Assembly: GCF_910594005.1 (NCBI RefSeq)
Contig: NW_025316731.1
Span: forward strand, 20,001-84,000
DNA from: Cervus elaphus
Lineage: Eukaryota; Chordata; Mammalia; Artiodactyla; Cervidae
Direction of reading: 5' to 3'
DNA length: 64,000 nt
The notes under the pieces were generated by a model. The model ran no database searches. It saw only the letters and a list, made by a program, of their open reading frames with translations, and was not told the DNA's origin. Below are positions 25,201 to 35,300 of this stretch, in pieces. A program made the translations under genes and the position numbers. The stretch's first letter is position 1. Each line of letters begins with the position of its first letter.

Positions 25201-25510
25201 GCTCCTGGTCTTTCTTTTTTTTTTTTTTGCTCCCCGCATTTTTCACACCTTTTCATGCTGCTGGTCTTTCTTTTTTTTTTTTTTTTTTTTTGCTTCTCGC
25301 ATTTTTCACACCTTTTCATGCTACTGGTTTTTTTTTTTTTTTGCTCCTCAAATTTTTCACCCCGTTTCATGCTCCTCGCATTTTTCACAACTTTTCATGC
25401 TCGTCGCATTTTTCACACCTTTTCATGCTCCTGGACTTTCTTTTTTTTTTTTTTGCTCCCCGCATTTTTCACACCTTTTCATGCTCCTGGTCTTTCTTTT
25501 TTTTTTTTTT
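22260..25510 (+). repeat. Central 3.65-kb duplication, copy 1
   Basis: It matches 25,910-29,160. Landmarks are: A of the last GGTCTTTTTA spacer at 22,291 and 25,938; TGCTGCTGG at 22,446 and 26,092; TGCTGATGG at 22,671 and 26,317; GCTCATCGC at about 24,503 and 28,150; CTTTTGGTTT at about 24,665 and 28,312; GGACTTTC at 25,433 and 29,083. Offsets are 3,646-3,650 bp. The copies are almost adjacent, separated by about 400 bp. Confidence 0.83.
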
Positions 25511-25909
25511 GCTCCTCGCATTTTTCACCCCTTTTCATGCTCCTGTTCTTTTTTTTTTTTTTTGCTCCTCGCATTTTTCACACCTTTTCATGCTCCTGGT
25601 TTTTTTTTTTTTTTGCTCCTCAAATTTTTCACCCCGTTTCATGCTACTCGCATTTTTCACAACTTTTCATGCTCGTCGCATTTTTCACACCTTTTCATGC
25701 TCCTGGTCTTTCTTTTTTTTTTTTGCTCCTCGCATTTTTCACACCTTTTCATGCTGATGGTCTTTCTTTTTTTTTTTTTGCTCCTCCCATTTTTCACACC
25801 TTTTCATGTTCCTGGTCGTTTTTTTTTTTTTTTTTTTTACTCCTCGCATTTTTCACACCTTTTCATGCTGATGGCCTTTCTTTTTTTTTTTTTGCTCCTC
25901 GCATTTTTC

Positions 25910-28900
25910 ACACCTTTTCATGCTCCTGGTCTTTTTATTTTTTTTTTTTTTTCCCCTCGCATTTTTCACACCTTTTCATGCTCCTGGTCTTTTTTTTTTT
26001 TTTTTTTGCTCCTCGAATTTTTCACACCTTTTCATGCTCCTGGTCTTTCTTTTTTTTTTTTTTGCTCCCCGCATTTTTCACACCTTTTCATGCTGCTGGT
26101 CTTTCTTTTTTTTTTTTTTTTTTTTTGCTTCTCGCATTTTTCACACCTTTTCATGCTACTGGTTTTTTTTTTTTTTTGCTCCTCAAATTTTTCACCCCGT
26201 TTCATGCTCCTCGCATTTTTCACAACTTTTCATGCTCGTCGCTTTTTTCACACCTTTTCTTGCTCCTGGTCTTTCTTTTTTTTTTTTTGCTCCTCGCATT
26301 TTTCACACCTTTTCATGCTGATGGTCTTTCTTTTTTTTTTTTTGCTCCTCGCATTTTTCACACCTTTTCATGCTCCTGGTCTTTTTTTTTTTTTTCTCCC
26401 CTCGCATTTTTCACACCTTTTCATGCTCCTCGTCTTTTTTTTTTTTTTTTTTTGCTCCTCGAATTTTTCACACCTTTTCATGCTCCTGGTTTTTTTTTTT
26501 TTTTTTTTTTGCTCCTCGAATTTTTCACACCTTTTCATGCTCCTGGTTTTTTTTTTTTTTTTTTTTGCTCCTCAAATTTTTCACCCCGTTTCATGCTCCT
26601 CGCATTTTTCACAACTTTTCATGCTCGTCGCATTTTTCACACCTTTTCATGCTCCTGGTCTTTCTTTTTTTTTTTTTGCTCCTCCCATTTTTCACACCTT
26701 TTCATGCTCCTGGTCTTTCTTTTTTTTTTTTTTGCTCCCCGCATTTTTCACACCTTTTCATGCTCCTGGTCTTTCTTTTTGTTTTTTTTTTTTTTTTTGC
26801 TTCTCGCATTTTTCACACCTTTTCATGCTCCTGGTCTTTCTTTTTGTTTTTTTTTTTTTTTTTGCTCCTCGAATTTTTCACACCTTTTCATGTTCCTCGC
26901 ATTTTTCACACCTCTTCATGCTCCTCGAATTTTTCACACCTTTTCATGCTCCTGGTTTTTTTTTTTTTTTTTTTTGCTCCTCGAATTTTTCACACCTTTT
27001 CATGTTCCTCGCATTTTTCACACCTCTTCATGCTCCTCGCATTTTTCACACCTCTTCATGCTCCTCGCATTTTTCACAACTTTTCATGCTCCTCGCATTT
27101 TTCACACCTTTTCATGCTCCTGGTCTTTCTTTTTTTTTTTTTTTGCTCCCCGCATTTTTCACACCTTTTCATGCTCCTGGTCTTTCTTTTTTTTTTTTTT
27201 TTGCTTCTCGCATTTTTCACACCTTTTTATTCTCCTGGTTTTTTTTTTTTTTTTTTTTGCTCCTCGAATTTTTCACACCTTTTCATGTTCCTCGCATTTT
27301 TCACACCTCTTCATGCTCCTCGCATTTTTCACAACTTTTCATGCTCCTCGCATTTTTCACACCTTTTCATGCTCCTGGTCTTTCTTTTTTTTTTTTTTTG
27401 CTCCCCGCATTTTTCACACCTTTTCATGCTCCTGGTCTTTCTTTTTTTTTTTTTTTGCTTCTCGCATTTTTCACACCTTTTCATGCTCCTGGTCTTTTTT
27501 TTTTTTTTTTTTTTCTCTTCCCTTTTTTCTCCCCTTTTCCTGCTCCTGGTCTTTTTTTTTTTTTTTTTTCTCCTCGCATTTTTCACACCTTTTCTTGCTC
27601 CTGGTCTTTTTTTTTTTTTTTGCTCCTCGAATTTTTCACACCTTTTCATGCTCCTCGCATTTTTCACAACTTTTCATGCTCGTCGCATTTTTCACACCTT
27701 TTCATGCTCCTGGACTTTCTTTTTTTTTTTTTTGCTCCCCGCATTTTTCACCCCTTTTCTTGCTCCTGGTCTTTCTTTTTTTTTTTTTTGCTCCTCGCAT
27801 TTTTCCCACCTTTTCATGCTCCTGTTCTTTTTTTTTTTTTTTGCTCCTCGCATTTTTCACACCTTTTCATGCTCCTGGTCTTTTTTTTTTTTTGCTCCTC
27901 AAATTTTTCACCCCGTTTCATGCTCCTCGCATTTTTCACAACTTTTCATGCTCGTCGCATTTTTCACACCTTTTCATGCTCCTGGTCTTTTTTTTTTTTT
28001 TTTTTTGCTCCTCGAATTTTTCACACCTTTTCATGCTCCTGGTTTTTTTTTTTTTTTTTTTTGCTCCTCGAATTTTTCACACCTTTTCATGTTCCTCGCA
28101 TTTTTCACACCTCTTCATGCTCCTCGCATTTTTCACAACTTTTCATGCTCATCGCATTTTTCACACCTTTTCATGCTCCTGGTCTTTCTTTTTTTTTTTT
28201 TTGCTCCCCGCATTTTTCACACCTTTTCATGCTCCTGGTCTTTCTTTTTTTTTTTTTTTTTTTTTGCTTCTCGCATTTTTCACACCTTTTCATGCTCCTG
28301 GTTTTTCTTTTGGTTTTTTTTTTTTTTTTTGCTCCTCGAATTTTTCACACCTTTTCATGTTCCTCGCATTTTTCACACCTCTTCATGCTCCTCGCATTTT
28401 TCACAACTTTTCATGCTCGTCGCATTTTTCACACCTTTTCATGCTCCTGGTCTTTCTTTTTTTTTTTTTTTTTTTTTGCTCCTCGCATTTTTCACACCTT
28501 TTCATGTTCCTGGTCTTTCTTTTTTTTTTCTTGCTCGTCGCATTTTTCACACCTTTTCATGCTCCTGGTCTTTTTATTTTTTTTTTTTTTTCCCCCTCGC
28601 ATTTTTCACACCTTTTCATGCTCCTGGTCTTTTTTTTTTTTTTTTTTTTTCCCCTCGCATTTTTCACACCTTTTCATGCTCCTGGTCTTTTTATTTTTTT
28701 TTTTTTTTCCCCTCGCATTTTTCACACCTTTTCATGCTCCTGGTCTTTTTATTTTTTTTTTTTTTTCCCCTCGCATTTTTCACACCTTTTCATGCTCCTG
28801 GTCTTTTTTTTTTTTTTTTTTGCTCCTCGAATTTTTCACACCTTTTCATGCTCCTGGTCTTTCTTTTTTTTTTTTTTGCTCCCCGCATTTTTCACACCTT

Positions 28901-29160
28901 TTCATGCTGCTGGTCTTTCTTTTTTTTTTTTTTTTTTTTTGCTTCTCGCATTTTTCACACCTTTTCATGCTACTGGTTTTTTTTTTTTTTTTGCTCCTCA
29001 AATTTTTCACCCCGTTTCATGCTCCTCGCATTTTTCACAACTTTTCATGCTCGTCGCATTTTTCACACCTTTTCATGCTCCTGGACTTTCTTTTTTTTTT
29101 TTTTGCTCCCCGCATTTTTCACACCTTTTCATTCTCCTGGTCTTTCTTTTTTTTTTTTTT
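25910..29160 (+). repeat. Central 3.65-kb duplication, copy 2
   Basis: Direct-orientation partner of 22,260-25,510. It contains one strongly degraded monomer at about 27,516-27,545, reading CTCTTCCCTTTTTTCTCCCC, which is an ordinary CTCCTCGC monomer in copy 1 (near 23,870). Similarity ends at about 29,160, where this copy continues with a CTTCTCGC monomer. Confidence 0.82.
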
Positions 29161-29712
29161 TGCTTCTCGCATTTTTCACACCTTTTCATGCTCCTGGTCT
29201 TTTTTTTTTTTTTTTTTTCTCCTCGCATTTTTCACACCTTTTCATGCTCCTGGTCTTTTTTTTTTTTTTTTTTCTCCTCGCATTTTTCACACCTTTTCAT
29301 GCTCCTGGTCTTTTTTTTTTTTTTTGCTCCTCGAATTTTTCACACCTTTTCATGCTCCTCGCATTTTTCACAACTTTTCATGCTCGTCGCATTTTTCACA
29401 CCTTTTCATGCTCCTGGACTTTCTTTTTTTTTTTTTTGCTCCCCGCATTTTTCACACCTTTTCATGCTCCTGGTCTTTTTTTTTTTTTTTTTTGCTCCTC
29501 GCATTTTTCACACCTTTTCATGCTCCTGTTCTTTTTTTTTTTTTTTGCTCCTCGCATTTTTCACACCTTTTCATGCTCCTGGTTTTTTTTTTTTTTTGCT
29601 CCTCAAATTTTTCACCCCGTTTCATGCTCCTCGCATTTTTCACAACTTTTCATGCTCGTCGCATTTTTCACACCTTTTCATGCTCCTGGTCTTTTTATTT
29701 TTTTTTTTTTTT

Positions 29713-30675
29713 CCCCTCGCATTTTTCACACCTTTTCATGCTCCTGGTCTTTTTATTTTTTTTTTTTTTTCCCCTCGCATTTTTCACACCTTTTCATGCT
29801 CCTGGTCTTTTTTTTTTTTTTTTTTGCTCCTCGAATTTTTCACACCTTTTCATGCTCCTGGTCTTTCTTTTTTTTTTTTTTGCTCCCCGCATTTTTCACA
29901 CCTTTTCATGCTGCTGGTCTTTCTTTTTTTTTTTTTTTTTTTTTTGCTTCTCGCATTTTTCACACCTTTTCATGCTACTGGTTTTTTTTTTTTTTTGCTC
30001 CTCAAATTTTTCACCCCGTTTCATGCTCCTCGCATTTTTCACAACTTTTCATGCTCGTCGCATTTTTCACACCTTTTCATGCTCCTGGACTTTCTTTTTT
30101 TTTTTTTTGCTCCCCGCATTTTTCACACCTTTTCATGCTCCTGGTCTTTCTTTTTTTTTTTTTTGCTCCTCGCATTTTTCACACCTTTTCATGCTCCTGT
30201 TCTTTTTTTTTTTTTTTGCTCCTCGCATTTTTCACACCTTTTCATGCTCCTGGTTTTTTTTTTTTTTTGCTCCTCAAATTTTTCACCCCGTTTCATGCTA
30301 CTCGCATTTTTCACAACTTTTCATGCTCGTCGCATTTTTCACACCTTTTCATGCTCCTGGTCTTTCTTTTTTTTTTTTGCTCCTCGCATTTTTCACACCT
30401 TTTCATGCTGATGGTCTTTCTTTTTTTTTTTTTGCTCCTCCCATTTTTCACACCTTTTCATGTTCCTGGTCGTTTTTTTTTTTTTTTTTTTTACTCCTCG
30501 CATTTTTCACACCTTTTCATGCTGATGGCCTTTCTTTTTTTTTTTTTGCTCCTCGCATTTTTCACACCTTTTCATGCTCCTGGTCTTTTTATTTTTTTTT
30601 TTTTTTCCCCTCGCATTTTTCACACCTTTTCATGCTCCTGGTCTTTTTTTTTTTTTTTTTTGCTCCTCGAATTTT
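29713..30675 (+). repeat. Second copy of 25,060-26,020 (offset 4,653)
   Basis: About 0.96 kb repeated from 25,060-26,020. Landmark pairs are: A of GGTCTTTTTA at 25,102 and 29,755; TGCTGCTGG at 25,258 and 29,910; GGACTTTC at 25,433 and 30,087; the unusual GATGGCC at 25,873 and 30,527 (at GGCC); A of the next GGTCTTTTTA at 25,938 and 30,591. The pairing differs from the 3.65-kb duplication that covers part of the same DNA, so at least two separate events are needed. Confidence 0.8.
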
Positions 30676-31911
30676 TCACAGCTTTTCATGCTCCTGGTTT
30701 TTTTTTTTTTTTTTTTTGCTCCTCGAATTTTTCACACCTTTTCATGTTCCTCGCATTTTTCACACCTCTTCATGCTCCTGGTTTTTTTTTTTTTTTTTTT
30801 TTTGCTCCTCGAATTTTTCACACCTTTTCATGCTCCTGGTTTTTTTTTTTTTTTTTTTTTTGCTCCTCAAATTTTTCACCCCGTTTCATGCTCCTCGCAT
30901 TTTTCACAACTTTTCATGCTCGTCGCATTTTTCACACCTTTTCATGCTCCTGGTCTTTCTTTTTTTTTTTTTGCTCCTCCCATTTTTCACACCTTTTCAT
31001 GCTCCTGGTCTTTCTTTTTTTTTTTTTTGCTCCCCGCATTTTTCACACCTTTTCATGCTCCTGGTCTTTCTTTTTGTTTTTTTTTTTTTTTTTGCTTCTC
31101 GCATTTTTCACACCTTTTCATGCTCCTGGTCTTTCTTTTTGTTTTTTTTTTTTTTTTTGCTCCTCGAATTTTTCACACCTTTTCATGTTCCTCGCATTTT
31201 TCACACCTCTTCATGCTCCTCGCATTTTTCACAACTTTTCATGCTCGTCGCATTTTTCACACCTTTTCATGCTCCTGGTCTTTTTTTTTTTTTTTTTTTG
31301 CTCCTCGAATTTTTCACACCTTTTCATGCTCCTGGTTTTTTTTTTTTTTTTTTGCTCCTCGAATTTTTCACACCTTTTCATGTTCCTCGCATTTTTCACA
31401 CCTCTTCATGCTCCTCGCATTTTTCACAACTTTTTATGCTCGTCGCATTTTTCACACCTTTTCATGCTCCTGGTCTTTCTTTTTTTTTTTTTTGCTCCCC
31501 GCATTTTTCACACCTTTTCATGCTCCTGGTCTTTCTTTTTGTTTTTTTTTTTTTTTTGCTTCTCGCATTTTTCACACCTTTTCATGCTCCTGGTCTTTCT
31601 TTTTTTTTTTTTTTTTTTTTTTGCTCCTCGAATTTTTCACACCTTTTCATGTTCCTCGCATTTTTCACACCTCTTCATGCTCCTCGCATTTTTCACAACT
31701 TTTCATGCTCGTTGCATTTTTCACACCTTTTCATGCTCCTGGTCTTTTTTTTTTTTTTTTTTTTTTGCTCCTCGATTTTTTCACACCTTTTCTTGCTCCT
31801 GGTTTTTTTTTTTTTTTTTGCTCCTCAAATTTTTCACCCCGTTTCATGCTCCTCGCATTTTTCACAACTTTTCATGCTCGTCGCATTTTTCACACCTTTT
31901 CATGCTCCTGG
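30270..31911 (+). repeat. Central 3.4-kb-offset duplication, copy 1
   Basis: It matches 33,705-35,293. Landmarks are: GGTCG at 30,469 and 33,903; GATGGCC at 30,527 and 33,963; CACAGCTTTT at 30,677 and 34,113. After these the offset drops from 3,436 to about 3,378, as shown by GCTCGTTGC at about 31,711 and 35,089. The second copy has thus lost one monomer-spacer dimer of about 58 bp. The TTTTTATGCTCG change near 31,432 is shared by both copies, showing inheritance of a private mutation. Confidence 0.8.
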
Positions 31912-33704
31912 TCTTTTTTTTTTTTTTTTTTTTTGCTCCCCGAATTTTTCACACCTTTTCATGCTCCTGGTTTTTTTTTTTTTTTTTTTTAGCTCCTCGA
32001 ATTTTTCACACCTTTTCATGTTCCTCGCATTTTTCACACCTCTTCATGCTCCTCGCATTTTTCACAACTTTTCATGCTCGTCGCATTTTTCACACCTTTT
32101 CATGCTCCTGGTCTTTCTTTTTTTTTTTTTTTGCTCCCCGCATTTTTCACACCTTTTCATGCTCCTGGTCTTTTTTTTTTTTTTCTCCCCTCGCATTTTT
32201 CACACCTTTTCATGCTCCTCGTCTTTTTTTTTTTTTTTTTTGCTCCTCGAATATTTCACACCTTTTCTTGCTCCTGGTTTTTTTTTTTTTTTTTTTTTTG
32301 CTCCTCGAATTTTTCACACCTTTTCATGCTCCTGGTTTTTTTTTTTTTTTTTTTTTGCTCCTCAAATTTTTCACCCCGTTTCATGCTCCTGGTCTTTCTT
32401 TTTTTTTTTTTTGCTCCCCGCATTTTTCACACCTTTTCATGCTCCTGGTCTTTCTTTTTGTTTTTTTTTTTTTTTTTGCTTCTCGCATTTTTCACACCTT
32501 TTCATGCTCCTGGTCTTTTTATTTTTTTTTTTTTTTCCCCTCGCATTTTTCACACCTTTTCATGCTCCTGGTCTTTTTTTTTTTTTTTTTTGCTCCTCGA
32601 ATTTTTCACACCTTTTCATGCTCCTGGTCTTTCTTTTTTTTTTTTTTGCTCCCCGCATTTTTCACACCTTTTCATGCTCCTGGTCTTTTTATTTTTTTTT
32701 TTTTTTGCTCCTCGAATTTTTCACACCTTTTCATGCTCCTGGTCTTTCTTTTTTTTTTTTTTGCTTCTCGCATTTTTCACACCTTTTCATGCTCCTGGTT
32801 TTTTTTTTTTTTTTGCTCCTCAAATTTTTCACCCCGTTTCATGCTACTCGCATTTTTCACAACTTTTCATGCTCGTCGCATTTTTCACACCTTTTCATGC
32901 TCCTGGTCTTTTTTTTTTTTTTTTTTTGCTCCTCGAATTTTTCACACCTTTTCATGCTCCTGGTTTTTTTTTTTTTTTTTTTTGCTCCTCGAATTTTTCA
33001 CACCTTTTCATGTTCCTCGCATTTTTCACACCTCTTCATGCTCCTCGCATTTTTCACAACTTTTCATGCTCATCGCATTTTTCACACCTTTTCATGCTCC
33101 TGGTCTTTCTTTTTTTTTTTTTTGCTCCCCGCATTTTTCACACCTTTTCATGCTCCTGGTCTTTCTTTTTTTTTTTTTTTTTTTTTTGCTCCTCGCATTT
33201 TTCACACCTTTTCATGTTCCTGGTCTTTCTTTTTTTTTTCTTGCTCGTCGCTTTTTTCACCCCTTTTCATGTTCCTGGTCGTTTTTTTTTTTTTTTTTTT
33301 TACTCCTCGCATTTTTCACACCTTTTCATGCTCCTGGTCTTTTTATTTTTTTTTTTTTTTCCCCTCGCATTTTTCACACCTTTTCATGCTCCTGGTCTTT
33401 TTATTTTTTTTTTTTTTTTCCCTCGCATTTTTCACACATTTTCATGCTCCTGGTCTTTTTATTTTTTTTTTTTTTTTCCCCTCGCTTTTTTCACACCTTT
33501 TCATGCTCCTGGTCTTTTTTTTTTTTTTTTTTTGCTCCTCGAATTTTTCACACCTTTTCATGCTCCTGGTCTTTCTTTTTTTTTTTTTTGCTCCCCGCAT
33601 TTTTCACACCTTTTCATGCTGCTGGTCTTTCTTTTTTTTTTTTTTTTTTTTTGCTTCTCGCATTTTTCACACCTTTTCATGCTACTGGTTTTTTTTTTTT
33701 TTGC

Positions 33705-35293
33705 TCCTCAAATTTTTCACCCCGTTTCATGCTCCTCGCATTTTTCACAACTTTTCATGCTCGTCGCATTTTTCACACCTTTTCATGCTCCTGGTCTTTC
33801 TTTTTTTTTTTTTGCTCCTCGCATTTTTCACACCTTTTCATGCTGATGGTCTTTCTTTTTTTTTTTTTGCTCCTCCCATTTTTCACACCTTTTCATGTTC
33901 CTGGTCGTTTTTTTTTTTTTTTTTTTTTACTCCTCGCATTTTTCACACCTTTTCATGCTGATGGCCTTTCTTTTTTTTTTTTTGCTCCTCGCATTTTTCA
34001 CACCTTTTCATGCTCCTGGTCTTTTTATTTTTTTTTTTTTTTCCCCTCGCTTTTTTCACCCCTTTTCATGCTCCTGGTCTTTTTTTTTTTTTTTTTTGCT
34101 CCTCGAATTTTTCACAGCTTTTCATGCTCCTGGTTTTTTTTTTTTTTTTTTTTTGCTCCTCGATTTTTTCACACCTTTTCTTGCTCCTCGCATTTTTCCC
34201 CCCTTTTCATGCTCCTGGTTTTTTTTTTTTTTTTTTTTTGCTCCTCAAATTTTTCACCCCGTTTCATGCTCCTCGCATTTTTCACAACTTTTCATGCTCA
34301 TCGCATTTTTCACACCTTTTCATGCTCCTGGTCTTTCTTTTTTTTTTTTTGCTCCTCCCATTTTTCACACCTTTTCATGCTCCTGGTCTTTCTTTTTTTT
34401 TTTTTTGCTCCCCGCATTTTTCACACCTTTTCATGCTCCTGGTCTTTCTTTTTGTTTTTTTTTTTTTTTTTGCTTCTCGCATTTTTCACACCTTTTCATG
34501 CTCCTGGTCTTTCTTTTTGTTTTTTTTTTTTTTTTTGCTCCTCGAATTTTTCACACCTTTTCATGTTCCTCGCATTTTTCACACCTCTTCATGCTCCTCG
34601 CATTTTTCACAACTTTTCATGCTCGTCGCATTTTTCACACCTTTTCATGCTCCTGGTCTTTTTTTTTTTTTTTTTTTGCTCCTCGAATTTTTCACACCTT
34701 TTCATGCTCCTGGTTTTTTTTTTTTTTTTTTGCTCCTCGAATTTTTCACACCTTTTCATGTTCCTCGCATTTTTCACACCTCTTCATGCTCCTCGCATTT
34801 TTCACAACTTTTTATGCTCGTCGCATTTTTCACACCTTTTCATGCTCCTGGTCTTTCTTTTTTTTTTTTTTGCTCCCCGCATTTTTCACACCTTTTCATG
34901 CTCCTGGTCTTTCTTTTTGTTTTTTTTTTTTTTTTTCTTCTCGCATTTTTCACACCTTTTCATGCTCCTGGTCTTTCTTTTTTTTTTTTTTTTTTTTTTT
35001 GCTCCTCGAATTTTTCACACCTTTTCATGTTCCTCGCATTTTTCACACCTCTTCATGCTCCTCGCATTTTTCACAACTTTTCATGCTCGTTGCATTTTTC
35101 ACACCTTTTCATGCTCCTGGTCTTTTTTTTTTTTTTTTTTTTTTGCTCCTCGCATTTTTCCCCCCTTTTCATGCTCCTGGTTTTTTTTTTTTTTTTTTGC
35201 TCCTCAAATTTTTCACCCCGTTTCATGCTCCTCGCATTTTTCACAACTTTTCATGCTCGTCGCATTTTTCACACCTTTTCATGCTCCTGGTCT
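33705..35293 (+). repeat. Central 3.4-kb-offset duplication, copy 2
   Basis: Partner of 30,270-31,911. It ends where a GGTCTG spacer replaces GGTCTT near 35,293. Several monomers in this copy are converted to near-pure pyrimidine (for example CATTTTTCCCCCCTTTTC near 34,192 and again near 35,152), at positions where the other copy is also altered (TCGATTTTTTC near 31,771). Confidence 0.78.
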
Positions 35294-35300
35294 GTTTTTT

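Larger units (their letters stand above)
21786..35300 (+). repeat. Central array domain with its own variant set
   Basis: About 13.5 kb of array marked by variants that are rare or absent elsewhere: GGTCTTTTTA spacers followed by CCCCTCGC monomers (first at about 22,175), GGTCGTTTT spacers, TCTTGCTCGTCGC junctions, TGCTGCTGG and TGCTGATGG spacer heads, and TTTTACTCCTCGC junctions. GACACC monomers are absent here although present on both sides. The domain is organised as overlapping duplications with offsets of about 3,647, 4,653 and 3,436 bp. Confidence 0.83.

Noticed and set aside
27329..27667. Lys/Arg/Cys-rich minus-strand frames (motifs such as RCEKCEEQKKKK) resembling zinc-ribbon or basic proteins
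   Set aside because: These are translations of the complementary A-rich repeat. Frames are short, recur at every favourable phase of the array, and the Cys-X2-Cys pattern follows from the monomer.
15217..30411. A giant membrane protein or repeat protein on the + strand
   Set aside because: All three frames are open over the same DNA with the same cycling peptides, T-run length changes shift the frame freely between copies, and no start context or codon structure is present.
22165..34035. AATAAA polyadenylation hexamers on the minus strand in the GGTCTTTTTA and GGTCTTTATT spacers
   Set aside because: The hexamer arises from a single A inside a T run, is repeated many times, and has no associated transcript structure.
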